From Shinella sp. PSBB067 (GTDB lineage: Bacteria; Pseudomonadota; Alphaproteobacteria; Rhizobiales; Rhizobiaceae), in assembly GCF_016839145.1 (NCBI RefSeq), contig NZ_CP069304.1:248001-312000 (forward strand): a DNA stretch of 64,000 nucleotides, written 5' to 3'. The notes below the pieces were generated by a model that did not search any database, was not told the origin of the DNA, and saw only the letters and a list, made by a program, of their open reading frames with translations. A program made the translations under genes and the position numbers. The first letter of the stretch is position 1. Every line of letters begins with the position of its first letter. This document shows, piece after piece, positions 1 through 8,036 of the stretch.

Positions 1-217
1 CGTGTTCCATGAACAGCCACTTCATCGCCTTCATCGGGATGCCCGGCGCGGCCCAGGGCGAGCAGTAGCCGAAGGAGACCTCGCCGGCATTGGCGAAGCT
101 GGTCTCCAGCGCGGGGCCGGGCTGGCGGTCGACGACCGTGACCTCGTGCCCTGCCCTGGCAAGCTGGTAGGCCGACGTGACGCCGACGATGCCGGCGCCG
201 AGAACGATGACTTTCAT
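1..217 (-). CDS. dadA: D-amino acid dehydrogenase small subunit, N-terminal part (runs off window)
   Basis: Only the first 72 codons are inside the window. The protein opens with [20 protein letters not shown], an FAD-binding Rossmann fingerprint (GxGxxG), followed by an [22 protein letters not shown] stretch typical of DadA (read in two pieces: ETSFANAG and SFGYCSPWA). DadA oxidises D-alanine and other D-amino acids to 2-oxo acids and ammonia, passing electrons to the respiratory chain. It lies 43 bp downstream of alr on the same strand, so the pair forms a catabolic L-alanine to pyruvate operon. Identification is by recalled family resemblance; the catalytic C-terminus cannot be seen. Confidence 0.9.
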   Translation of the reverse strand, partial: MKVIVLGAGIVGVTSAYQLARAGHEVTVVDRQPGPALETSFANAGEVSFGYCSPWAAPGIPMKAMKWLFMEH

Positions 218-260
218 GGGTTCCTCACTTGCAGAAAAGGCGTGGCGGGCAGCGCGTGTC

Positions 261-1394
261 CTAGCGGTACTGCCGCTCGTATCGATGGCCGAGACCGGTC
301 AGGATCTCGTAGGCGATGGTGCCGGCGTCGCGGGCGACATCCTCCAGCGTCTGGTGCGGGCCGAGCACCTCCACGAGGCTGCCCAGCTTGAGGCGGCCTT
401 CGGGCAGGGCGGAGACGTCGATGGTGATGCTGTCCATCGAGACGCGCCCGACGATGGGCAGGCGCACGCCGTCGCAATAGACCGCGCCGCGGTCCAAAAG
501 GCTGCGCGGCAGGCCGTCCGCATAGCCGGCGGCGATGGTGGCAAGGCGGGTCGGGCCGGTCGCGACATGGCTGCCGCCGTAGCCGACGCGCGTGCCGGCC
601 GGCACCGTGCGCGTCTGCACCACGGCGACGTCGAGCTTTACGACGGGCTCCATCGGGTTTGCCCGGCCGGCCGTCGGCGCGCCGCCATAGAGCGCGATGC
701 CGGGGCGGGCGAGCACGCCGTGATAGGCCTTGCCGAGGAAGATGCCGCCGGAATTGGCGAAGCAGACGGGAAACTGCGGGAATTGCGCCGAAACGCGCGC
801 CATCTCGGCGCTCTGCTCGCCGTTCTGCGCGCTGTCGGCATCGTCGGCGCAGGCGAGGTGGCTCATGACGAAGAGCACGTCGACGCCGCTGTCGCCGCTC
901 ACCAGTTCGGCCAGCGCCGCCCGCTCTTCCGGCGGCACGCCGAGCCGCGACATGCCGGTGTCGAACTGCAGGACGGCCGGCAGCCGGCGGGCGAGTGACC
1001 GGGCGGCATCCGCCCATTGCCGCCACTGCTCCAGCGAATTGATCACGGGCACGATGCCCTCGCGGGCGCAGGCCAGCTCGTTGCCGGGCTGGAGGCCGTT
1101 CAGCACGAAGACCGTGGCGTCGGCGGCCAGCAGCGGGCGCAGGCGCAGCGCCTCGACGAACTGCGCGACGAAGAAGTGGCGGCAGCCATGGGCATGGAGG
1201 CGTTCGGCGACCCGGGCGGCGCCGAGCCCGTAGGCATCGGCCTTGACGACGGCCGCCGCGCGCGCCGGCGCGACCTCGGCGGCAAGCCGCTCGTAGTTGC
1301 GGGCAAGGGCGGCAAGGTCGATGGCGAGATAGCCCGAGGTACCGCCCGTCGCACCCGCCTCGCCCTGCCGCATCGTCTTCGTCACGCCGTCCAT
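261..1394 (-). CDS. alr: Alanine racemase, catabolic type
   Basis: PLP-dependent fold-type III racemase interconverting L- and D-alanine. The PLP lysine lies in [11 protein letters not shown] (K51 from the chosen start) and the [10 protein letters not shown] stretch near the C-terminus is the usual family motif. At 377 aa the length is normal. The reading frame stays open upstream to 1520, but that would run into the divergent lrp gene; the ATG at 1394 gives a normal alanine racemase N-terminus. It is followed by dadA and faces an Lrp/AsnC regulator, the classic dad arrangement. In this setting it probably serves catabolism: alanine made by the transaminases at 16961-19880 could be returned to pyruvate. 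Confidence 0.93.
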   Translation of the reverse strand: MDGVTKTMRQGEAGATGGTSGYLAIDLAALARNYERLAAEVAPARAAAVVKADAYGLGAARVAERLHAHGCRHFFVAQFVEALRLRPLLAADATVFVLNGLQPGNELACAREGIVPVINSLEQWRQWADAARSLARRLPAVLQFDTGMSRLGVPPEERAALAELVSGDSGVDVLFVMSHLACADDADSAQNGEQSAEMARVSAQFPQFPVCFANSGGIFLGKAYHGVLARPGIALYGGAPTAGRANPMEPVVKLDVAVVQTRTVPAGTRVGYGGSHVATGPTRLATIAAGYADGLPRSLLDRGAVYCDGVRLPIVGRVSMDSITIDVSALPEGRLKLGSLVEVLGPHQTLEDVARDAGTIAYEILTGLGHRYERQYR

Positions 1395-1519
1395 GCCCTG
1401 CCTCCCGGTTTCGGCGGAGCCTAGTGAAACGATTGTGAAATTGCCGACGAAACAGCGCTTGATTGTTGCGCGTGGCCATGATTTTTGAACGAAACGACGA
1501 ATCTTTGGAACGATCTGCA

Positions 1520-1993
1520 ATGACGGCGCTGGACGCGATAGACCGGAACATCCTGCGGCTTCTCCGGCTCGATGCGCGCATGAGCAATGCGCGGCTCGCC
1601 GCCGAGGTGGGCCTGTCGCCGTCGGCCTGCCTTCGGCGCATCAAGCTGATGGAGCAGGCGGGCGTCATCCGCGGCTATACGGCGCTGGTGGACGCCTCCA
1701 ACGCCGAATCGACCATCGCCGTCATCATCAACATCACGCTGGAGCGGCAGACGGAGGATCACCTCGACCGCTTCGAGGCGGCGGTGCGCAAGCACCCGGA
1801 AATCCGCGAATGCTTCCTGATGACGGGCGGCTCGGACTACCTGCTGCGCGTCGAGGTCGCCAATGCCGGCGAGTTCGAGCGCATCCACAAGGAGATCCTG
1901 TCGGCCATGCCGGGGGTCTCGCGGATCCATTCGAGCTTTGCGATCCGCAACGTGCTGGCGACCAAGCCGCGGGGGCGGACGAAGCGAGGCTAG
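1520..1993 (+). CDS. Lrp/AsnC-family transcriptional regulator (DadR-like)
   Basis: 157 aa from the ATG at 1520 (MTALDAIDRNIL, the standard Lrp N-terminus); in-frame starts at 1463 and 1478 would add an unusual tail. The N-terminal winged helix-turn-helix (SNARLAAEVGLSPSACLRRI, about residues 22-41) is followed by a RAM/AsnC ligand-binding domain with the TGGSDYLLRV motif. It is divergent from alr-dadA, with a 125-bp shared promoter region, so it is very likely the alanine-responsive regulator of that operon. Its TAG stop is supplied by the left end of the palindromic repeat at 1991. Confidence 0.88.
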   Translation: MTALDAIDRNILRLLRLDARMSNARLAAEVGLSPSACLRRIKLMEQAGVIRGYTALVDASNAESTIAVIINITLERQTEDHLDRFEAAVRKHPEIRECFLMTGGSDYLLRVEVANAGEFERIHKEILSAMPGVSRIHSSFAIRNVLATKPRGRTKRG

Positions 1994-2095
1994 AGCATTT
2001 CCGCTTTTCCTCGAATCGCGAAAACGCTCCATCCTTTTGTTTCTACGCAATTGCGGACGCAAAACCGCTGCGCACTTTTGCTGGAATTGCTCTAG
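1991..2095. repeat. Rhizobial intergenic palindromic repeat, copy 1
   Basis: About 105 bp with complementary ends (TAGAGCATTTCC at the left, GGAATTGCTCTAG at the right) and an internal GCGTTTTCGCGATTCG-type core. A copy in opposite orientation lies at 6085-6191 and a worn one at 20884-20986. Its ends supply the TAG stop codons of both convergent neighbours, lrp (1991-1993) and iclR (2092-2094). It probably folds into a stem-loop at the 3' ends of both transcripts. Confidence 0.8.
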
Positions 2096-2841
2096 CGCTT
2101 CGTCCCGTAATATTTCTCCGCGATGCCGCGGGCGGCAGCGGCCGCGCCGGCGCCGATGTCGAGCATCCGCGCCGTGTCCGCCCGGGCGGTGGGCGCGGCA
2201 ACGGCGATGGCCCCGACCGGCCTGCCGTTCGGCGCGATGATCGGGGCGGCGGCGCTGATCACGCCCATCTCGAAGCCCTGGTGGCTGATCGAGAAGCCGC
2301 GCTCCGCCGTCTCCGCCAGGATGGCGCGCACCGCGTTGGCATCGGTGATCGTCTGCGGCGAGAAGCGCTCCAGCGGCTGCGCCAGCACACGGTCGATCTC
2401 GTCACCGGGCAGGAAGGCGAGGAAGGCGAGGCCCGAGGCGGTGGCGTGGAAGGGCAGGGCCGCGCCGAGATCGACGATCACCCGGTGGGCCTGCGATGAA
2501 TCCTCCACATGGATGGTGGCAAGGCGCCCGCCGGCAAATTCGGACAGATGCACCGTCTCGCCGGTCTCCTCCGCCAGCGCCCTGACGAAAGGCGCGGCCA
2601 CCGCGGTGAAGGGAAAGCGCGCCTGCCGGATGCGGGCAAGGCGCACCGGGGCCGCGCCCAGCCGGTACCTGCGCGTCTCGGCGTCCTGCTCCACGAAGCC
2701 CTGCCGTTCGAGCTCCACCAGGAAGCGCCGCGCCGTCGCCTTGTCGAGCGCGGACAGGCGCGCGAGGTCGCTGAGGCCGGTGTCCCTGTCGAGCCGGGAG
2801 ATGAGGTCGAGGAGGGCGAGGGCCTTGCCGATGGTGCTCAT
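2092..2841 (-). CDS. IclR-family transcriptional regulator
   Basis: 249 aa from ATG 2841 (MSTIGKALALLDLIS). The N-terminal winged helix (LSDLARLSALDKATARRFLVEL in two halves: LSDLARLS, DKATARRFL) and a C-terminal effector domain (GETVHLSEFAGG, HATASGLAFLA, AAPI...GAIAVAAP) define the IclR family. These proteins bind small aromatic or carboxylic effectors and can activate or repress. It is divergent from the permease at 3102, and the palindrome GGTTCA-N5-TGAACC sits between them. The same site occurs in front of the second hpaD at 14674, so this is the prime candidate regulator for the aromatic amine island. The effector is unknown. Confidence 0.9.
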   Translation of the reverse strand: MSTIGKALALLDLISRLDRDTGLSDLARLSALDKATARRFLVELERQGFVEQDAETRRYRLGAAPVRLARIRQARFPFTAVAAPFVRALAEETGETVHLSEFAGGRLATIHVEDSSQAHRVIVDLGAALPFHATASGLAFLAFLPGDEIDRVLAQPLERFSPQTITDANAVRAILAETAERGFSISHQGFEMGVISAAAPIIAPNGRPVGAIAVAAPTARADTARMLDIGAGAAAAARGIAEKYYGTKR

Positions 2842-2931
2842 TGGTTTCTTCCGTCTTCCGTTACGCCCGCCGCAACCGGATTTCCGGCGCGGGCCTCGGC
2901 GCTTTCGTCCTCCCATGCCGCATCGAGATAC

Positions 2932-3008
2932 TTAACATGAGAAATAACTTGACGGCGAAGCTGGCTTTTGCAAGTCTATTATTAAAATAATGGTTCAAAT
3001 AATGAACC
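2932..3008 (+). promoter_or_regulatory. Composite regulatory module before the APC permease
   Basis: Reading toward the permease: TTAACATGAGAA (2932-2943), 24 nt, TTGCAAGTCTAT (2968-2979), 12 nt, then the perfect palindrome GGTTCA-N5-TGAACC (2992-3008). The same three blocks, in the same order and almost the same spacing, are found on the minus strand at 14875-14798 before the second hpaD. The GGTTCA palindrome is the best candidate for the IclR operator. A TTGACG (2949-2954) is present but no well-spaced -10 box is clear. Confidence 0.7.
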
Positions 3009-3101
3009 GCAAGCGGATTATGCAGTGGGAACCGCCGTGGCAGTCGCGCGGCGTCAGGAGAGCGGCGGCCGCGGGCCGGCCGTCAGGATGGGAGCAAGAT
3101 C

Positions 3102-4553
3102 ATGACCAGTGAAACCGTGTCGCCCGGCGGCGCGAACCAGTTGCGCAGGAACAGCCTCGGCGTCGGGGCGGTGACATTCCTCGTCGTCTCGGCCGCAGCG
3201 CCGCTCACGGCGGTGGCCGGCGGCGTGCCGCTGTCGATGATGCTCGGCAACGGGCCGGGCATTCCGCTGACCTTCGCCTTCGTGACGACGGTGCTGCTTC
3301 TCTTCGCCGTCGGCTATGTCGCCATGGCCAGGCACATCAGCAATGCCGGCGCCTTCTATGCCTATACGGCGCAGGGCCTCGGCGGGCTTGCCGGCGGGGC
3401 CGCGGCGCTCGTGGCGATCCTTGCCTACAATGCCATGCAGATCGGCGTCTTCGGCCTCTTCGGCGCGGCTACGGCCGGCTTCTTCGCCGGCTACGGCATC
3501 GACCTGCCCTGGTGGGCCTGGACCTTCGCCGGCATCGCCGTCGTCGCGGTGTTCGGCTATCGCCGGGTGGACTTCTCCGCCCGCGTGCTCGCCGTGCTGG
3601 TGGTCCTCGAATATCTCGTCGTGCTCGTCATCGACGCGGCGATCCTCGTCAAGGGCGGCGACAGCGGCCTTTCCGCCGCGCCCTTCACGCCCCGCGCCTT
3701 CTTCAGCGGCACGCCGGCCATCGGCATCCTCTTTTGCTTTGCCGCCTTTATCGGCTTCGAGGCGACGACCATCTACAGCGAGGAGGCCCGCGAGCCCGCC
3801 AAGACCGTGCCGCGCGCCACCTACATTTCCGTGCTGATCATCGGCCTCTTCTACATGCTGACCTCCTGGCTGATGGTCAACGGCGCGGGCGTCGACAAGC
3901 TGGTACCGGAAATCCAGGGCCTTGCCGATCCGACGACCTTCCTCTTCGGCCTTGCCGAGCGCTATGTCGGCGGCGGCATCACCACCATCATGGGCGTCCT
4001 CTTCATCACCAGCCTGTTTGCCGGCGTGGTCGCCTTCCACAACGGCGTGGCGCGCTATCTCTACGTCGCCGGCCGCGAAGGCCTGCTGCCGAGGGCGCTC
4101 GGCGTCACCCATCCGGTCTTCCAGAGCCCGCATGCCGGCTCGCTCGTGCAGACGGTGATCGCCGTCCTCGTCGTCGCGCTCTTCGCCGCCACGGGGCAGG
4201 ATCCGGTGCTCGCGCTGTTCTCCTGGCTCACCAATGTCGGCACGCTGGCGATCATCCTCCTGATGGCGCTGACCGCCTTCTCCATCGTCGCCTTCTTCAG
4301 CCGCAATCCCGGCCTTGAGGGCAACAAGCTGGTGACGACCGTGCTGCCGGTGCTGACGGGGCTGATCCTTCTCGCGCTGGTGTTCTATATTGCCACCAAC
4401 TTCGGCGCGCTCGCCGGGGCGGAAGGGGCGCTCGCCGTGTTCCTGCCCGGCCTCGTCGTGATCGCCGCGGTCGTCGGCCTCTTCTGCGCCATGCGCCTGA
4501 AGGCGGGCGATGCCGGCGCCTTCGCGCGGCTCGGCCTCGGCCGGGAAGTCTGA
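3102..4553 (+). CDS. APC-superfamily amino acid/amine permease
   Basis: 483 aa inner-membrane transporter with about 12 hydrophobic segments. The APC signature is present: an SAAAPLTAVAGGVP unwound helix near residues 27-40, and the GFEATTIYSEEAREPAKTVPRA stretch near 220 (GFEATTIYSEEA then REPAKTVPRA). It resembles putrescine/amino acid importers of the PuuP/YeeF type. Only 57 bp separate it from the amine-type aldehyde dehydrogenase at 4611, and both probably respond to the IclR site upstream. I infer uptake of an aromatic amine or amino acid that feeds the hpa pathway; the exact substrate cannot be read from the sequence. Confidence 0.85.
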   Translation: MTSETVSPGGANQLRRNSLGVGAVTFLVVSAAAPLTAVAGGVPLSMMLGNGPGIPLTFAFVTTVLLLFAVGYVAMARHISNAGAFYAYTAQGLGGLAGGAAALVAILAYNAMQIGVFGLFGAATAGFFAGYGIDLPWWAWTFAGIAVVAVFGYRRVDFSARVLAVLVVLEYLVVLVIDAAILVKGGDSGLSAAPFTPRAFFSGTPAIGILFCFAAFIGFEATTIYSEEAREPAKTVPRATYISVLIIGLFYMLTSWLMVNGAGVDKLVPEIQGLADPTTFLFGLAERYVGGGITTIMGVLFITSLFAGVVAFHNGVARYLYVAGREGLLPRALGVTHPVFQSPHAGSLVQTVIAVLVVALFAATGQDPVLALFSWLTNVGTLAIILLMALTAFSIVAFFSRNPGLEGNKLVTTVLPVLTGLILLALVFYIATNFGALAGAEGALAVFLPGLVVIAAVVGLFCAMRLKAGDAGAFARLGLGREV

Positions 4554-4610
4554 GCAATGCCGAACGGACGGCGCGCTGCGGCGCGTCGTCCCTCCTTCCA
4601 GGGAAAGACG

Positions 4611-6089
4611 ATGCAGGAAAAGATCGAAGCGCTCCGAAACATCCCCGTCACCCCCCGGTCGCTGTTCATCGACGGCGGGTGGAGCGAGGCCGCAGACGGG
4701 GCGGCGCTGGAGGTCGTCTCGCCCATCGACGGGCGCAGGCTGACGACCATCGCCGATGCCGGCGCGGCGGATGTCGACCGTGCCGTCAGGGCCGCCCGCG
4801 CCGCCTTCGAAAAGGGGCGCTGGTCGAAGGCCGCGCCCGCCGAGCGCAGGAAGGTGCTCGTGCGGATCGCCGAACTGATCGAGAAGCATACGCTGGAGCT
4901 TGCCGTGCTCGGCGTGCGCGACAACGGCACGGAAATCGCCATGGCGCTGAAGGCCGAGCCCGGCAGCGCCGCCGGCAGCTTCCGCTACTATGCCGAGGCC
5001 ATCGACAAGGTCTATGGCGAGATCGCCCCGACGGCGGGCGATATTCTCGGCCTCGTCCATCGCGAGCCGGTCGGCGTCGTCGGCGCCATCGTGCCGTGGA
5101 ACTTCCCCTTGATGATCGGCGCCTGGAAGATCGCCCCGGCGCTCGCGGCCGGCAATTCCGTCGTGCTGAAGCCGGCGGAGGTCGCCTCCCTCTCGCTGCT
5201 GCGCCTTGCCGAACTCTGCGCCGAGGCGGGCCTGCCGGAAGGCGTCCTCAATATCGTCACCGGCCGCGGGGCCGTGACGGGCGAGGCCATGGGCCTGCAT
5301 CCCGACATCGACGTCATCGTCTTCACCGGCTCCGGCCCGGTCGGACGGCGGCTTCTCGAATATTCCGCGCGCTCCAACCTCAAGCGCGTCTATCTCGAAC
5401 TCGGCGGCAAGTCGCCCAACGTCGTCTTCGCCGACGCGCCCGACCTCGACAAGGCGGCCAGGACCTCGGCCTACGGCATCTTCCGCAATTCCGGCCAGGT
5501 CTGCGTGGCGGGCTCGCGCCTCCTCGTCGAACGATCCATCGCCGAGGAATTCTCCGCCAAGGTGGCGGGCATCGCCGCGGCCATGAAGGTCGGCGATCCC
5601 TTGCTGCTCACCACCGAGGCCGGCGCCGTTTCCAGCGAGGCCCAGCTCGCCAAGGACCTCGGCTTTGCCGAACAGGCGCTCTCCGAAGGCGCAAGGCTGC
5701 GCACCGGCGGCCGGCGCATCCTCGCCGAGACCGGCGGCTTCTACATGGAGCCGACCGTCTTCGACGTCACGCCCGGCATGACGCTCGCCCGCGAGGAGGT
5801 GTTCGGCCCGATCCTGTCGATCATCCCCTTCGACGGCGAGGCGGAGGCGCTGCGCATCGCCAACGCCACCGACTACGGCCTCGCCTCCGCCGTCTGGACG
5901 TCCAATCTCTCGCGGGCGCATCGCATGGTGCGCGGCATTCGCGCGGGCGTGGTGCATGTCAACACCTATGGCGGGGCGGACAACACCGTGCCGCTCGGCG
6001 GCGTGCGCCAGTCCGGCAACGGCCACGACAAGTCGCTGCATGCGCTGGACAAGTATATCGACCTGAAGACGGTGTGGATCCAGCTCTAG
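4611..6089 (+). CDS. NAD(P)-dependent aldehyde dehydrogenase, amine-derived aldehyde (PuuC/FeaB-like) type
   Basis: 492 aa. The start at 4611 has a GGGAAAG ribosome-binding site; an ATG at 4557 lacks one. Catalytic residues are visible: Glu264 in LELGGKSPN and Cys298 in GQVCVAGSR, with cofactor-binding PWNFPLMIGAWKIAPALAAG. The C-terminus (SLHALDKYIDLKTVWI) is close to that of gamma-glutamyl-aminobutyraldehyde dehydrogenase PuuC, a broad-range dehydrogenase of aldehydes derived from amines. In this context it could oxidise (hydroxy)phenylacetaldehydes to arylacetates; succinic semialdehyde from the HpaI reaction is an alternative substrate. Its TAG stop lies in the end of the repeat at 6085. 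Confidence 0.85.
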   Translation: MQEKIEALRNIPVTPRSLFIDGGWSEAADGAALEVVSPIDGRRLTTIADAGAADVDRAVRAARAAFEKGRWSKAAPAERRKVLVRIAELIEKHTLELAVLGVRDNGTEIAMALKAEPGSAAGSFRYYAEAIDKVYGEIAPTAGDILGLVHREPVGVVGAIVPWNFPLMIGAWKIAPALAAGNSVVLKPAEVASLSLLRLAELCAEAGLPEGVLNIVTGRGAVTGEAMGLHPDIDVIVFTGSGPVGRRLLEYSARSNLKRVYLELGGKSPNVVFADAPDLDKAARTSAYGIFRNSGQVCVAGSRLLVERSIAEEFSAKVAGIAAAMKVGDPLLLTTEAGAVSSEAQLAKDLGFAEQALSEGARLRTGGRRILAETGGFYMEPTVFDVTPGMTLAREEVFGPILSIIPFDGEAEALRIANATDYGLASAVWTSNLSRAHRMVRGIRAGVVHVNTYGGADNTVPLGGVRQSGNGHDKSLHALDKYIDLKTVWIQL

Positions 6090-6191
6090 AGCAATTCCAG
6101 CAAAAGTGCGTAGCGGTTTTGCGTCCGGAATTGCGTAGAAACAAAAGGATAGAGCGTTTTCGCGATTCGAAGAAAAGCGGAAATGCTCTAG
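6085..6191. repeat. Rhizobial intergenic palindromic repeat, copy 2
   Basis: Inverted relative to the copy at 1991. It starts CTCTAGAGCAATTCCAGC and ends GCGGAAATGCTCTAG. The aldehyde dehydrogenase reading frame ends in the element's terminal TAG (6087-6089), as happens for lrp and iclR in copy 1. Confidence 0.8.
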
Positions 6192-6240
6192 GCGCGCGCG
6201 GCAGGGGGGGGTGTGCACGGGGCAGGGCGGTCACCGCACT

Positions 6241-6374
6241 CCCCTTCTCCCCTCGGGGAGAAGGTGCCGGCAGGCGGATGAGGGGGATGCCGCAGGCAAG
6301 GACGCCGGTATTGTAGCCCGGAGCCGCCCCTTCATCCGACCCTTCGGGCCACCTTCTCCCCGAGGGGAGAAGGG
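6241..6374. repeat. RIME-like palindromic repeat between convergent genes
   Basis: Two facing arms: CCCCTTCTCCCCTCGGGGAG with GCGGATGAGGGGG at the left, and CCTTCATCCGACCC with CACCTTCTCCCCGAGGGG at the right. Together they can form a long stem. Relatives lie at 13546-13730 and 18406-18539. Its place between the convergent aldehyde dehydrogenase and hpaI suggests a bidirectional transcript end. Confidence 0.75.
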
Positions 6375-6417
6375 AGGGCGGCACCGGCTTGCCATAAGGC
6401 CGTCCCGACAGGCGGCG

Positions 6418-7224
6418 TCAGTAGACCTTCGCGCCCTCGGGCGTCGTCGCCGGCTCGGCGGCCCTGAAGTCGGCCAGCAGTTTTGTCGTCGCGTTGGCGA
6501 GCAGCGTCACGTCGTTGCCGATGGCGACGAAGGTGGCGCCGAGGTCGAGGTAGCGTTTGGCAAGGCCGAGGTCGCCGGTGAGGATGCCGGCCGCCTTGCC
6601 GTGCGCGCGGATCCTCGCCAGCGCCTTCTCCACCTCGGCCTGCACTTGCGGCGCGCCGGGCCGGCCGAGGAAGCCCATGTCGGCGGCAAGGTCGGCCGGG
6701 CCGATGAAGACGCCGTCGACGCCCTCCGTGCCGGCGATGGCGTCGAGCGCCTCGAGGCCGGCGCGGCTTTCCACCTGCAGCAGCAGGCAGATTTCGTCAT
6801 TGGCGGTCTGGAGATAGTCCGCCGTGCGGTTGAAGGCCGAGGCGCGCGCCAGCGCCGCGCCGACGCCGCGCACGCCATGGGGCGGGTAGCGCACGGCCTT
6901 GACCATCGCCTGCGCCATTGCCCCGCTGTCGACCATGGGGACCAGCAGCGTCTGCGCGCCGATGTCGAGAAGCTGCTTGACGATCCAGGTCTCGCCGATC
7001 GGCGGGCGGATGACGGCATGGCTTGCCGAGCCCTTCATCGCCTGGAGCTGGGAGACGAGCAGCGGCACGTCGTTCGGCGCGTGCTCGGCATCGAGCAGCA
7101 GCCAGTCGTAGCCCGCCTCCGCGCAGATCTCGACCGTGTAGGGATTGGCGAGCGCCTGCCAGAGGCCGATCTGCGCGCGGCCCTCCTTCAGCGCCTGCTT
7201 GAAGCGGTTTTGCGGGGCGGGCAT
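6418..7224 (-). CDS. hpaI: 4-hydroxy-2-oxoheptane-1,7-dioate (HHED) aldolase
   Basis: 268 aa class II pyruvate aldolase of the HpcH/HpaI family and last enzyme of the homoprotocatechuate pathway. It cleaves 4-hydroxy-2-oxoheptanedioate to pyruvate and succinic semialdehyde. Family landmarks are GYDWLLLDAEHAPND near residue 35, QTLLVPMVDSG, RYPPHGVRGVGAALARAS with the substrate-binding arginine, QVESRAGLEALDAI (metal-ligand Glu) and GVFIGPADLAADMGFLG (metal-ligand Asp). The final gene of the minus-strand hpa operon, 8 bp after hpaH. Confidence 0.94.
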   Translation of the reverse strand: MPAPQNRFKQALKEGRAQIGLWQALANPYTVEICAEAGYDWLLLDAEHAPNDVPLLVSQLQAMKGSASHAVIRPPIGETWIVKQLLDIGAQTLLVPMVDSGAMAQAMVKAVRYPPHGVRGVGAALARASAFNRTADYLQTANDEICLLLQVESRAGLEALDAIAGTEGVDGVFIGPADLAADMGFLGRPGAPQVQAEVEKALARIRAHGKAAGILTGDLGLAKRYLDLGATFVAIGNDVTLLANATTKLLADFRAAEPATTPEGAKVY

Positions 7225-7232
7225 GGCAACTC

Positions 7233-8036
7233 CTATGCGAAGAACAGGCTGACCGAGCCGTAAGGCCCGAAATCGCCGACGATGGTGTCGCCGTGGCGCG
7301 CTTCGACCGGGCGGACGAAGGAGCCGGCGAGCACGATCTGGCCCGCCTCGATGCCGTCGCCATACTGCGCGAGGCGGTTGGCGAGCCAGGCGACGCCGCG
7401 GGCCGGCTGGTTGAGCACGCCGGCGCCGAGGCCGGTTTCCTCCACCTCCGCATTGCGGCTGACGATGGCGCCCATCCAGCGCATGTCGATTGCATCGGGC
7501 CTCACGGCCCGCCCGCCCGTGACGATGCCGGCATTGGCGGCGTTGTCGGCGATGGTGTCGGCGATGGTGCGCGCCTTCTTCGTCTCGGGATCGACGCGCA
7601 GGATGCGCGTGTCGAGGATTTCCAGCGCAGGCGTCACGTAGTCGGTGGCGTTCAGCACGTCGAAGACGGTGACGCCGGGGCCCTTCAGCGGCGCCTTCAT
7701 AACGAAGGCGATCTCGGCCTCGACGCGCGGCTGGATGAAGCGGTCGGCCGGAACCGTCGCGCCGTCCGCAAAGAGCATGTCGTCGAAGAGCACGCCGGAA
7801 TCGGGGATGTCGATGTTCAGCGCATATTGCATCGCCTTGGAGGTGAGGCCGATCTTCCAGCCGATCACCCGGCGCCCGTCCGCGATCTTCTTGCGCACCC
7901 AGGCGCCCTGGATCGCATAGGCCTCGTCCATGGTGATGCCGGGATGTTTCAGCGAGAGAAGGCCGGTCTGGTTGCGGCTGCGCTCGGCGTCGTCGAGGCT
8001 CGTTGCAGCGGCGCGGATGTCGTCTGGCGTCAGCAT
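7233..8036 (-). CDS. hpaH: 2-oxo-hept-4-ene-1,7-dioate hydratase
   Basis: 267 aa, MhpD/HpaH family of the fumarylacetoacetase-like fold. It hydrates 2-oxohept-4-ene-1,7-dioate to the HpaI substrate. The start MLTPDDIRAAATSLDDAE at 8036 overlaps the end of hpaG by 7 bases, indicating translational coupling; the frame is open further upstream only because it overlaps hpaG. Characteristic stretches are VIGWKIGLTSKAMQ, a PRVEAEIAFVMK metal-site region and the AGSFVRPVEARHGDTI C-terminus. Confidence 0.93.
   Translation of the reverse strand: MLTPDDIRAAATSLDDAERSRNQTGLLSLKHPGITMDEAYAIQGAWVRKKIADGRRVIGWKIGLTSKAMQYALNIDIPDSGVLFDDMLFADGATVPADRFIQPRVEAEIAFVMKAPLKGPGVTVFDVLNATDYVTPALEILDTRILRVDPETKKARTIADTIADNAANAGIVTGGRAVRPDAIDMRWMGAIVSRNAEVEETGLGAGVLNQPARGVAWLANRLAQYGDGIEAGQIVLAGSFVRPVEARHGDTIVGDFGPYGSVSLFFA

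Noticed and set aside
3054..6218. A 1,054-codon open frame on the minus strand opposite the permease and aldehyde dehydrogenase
   Set aside because: It mirrors two well-supported genes, has low-complexity His/Glu/Arg/Gly composition and no family motif. Long antisense frames are expected at this GC content.
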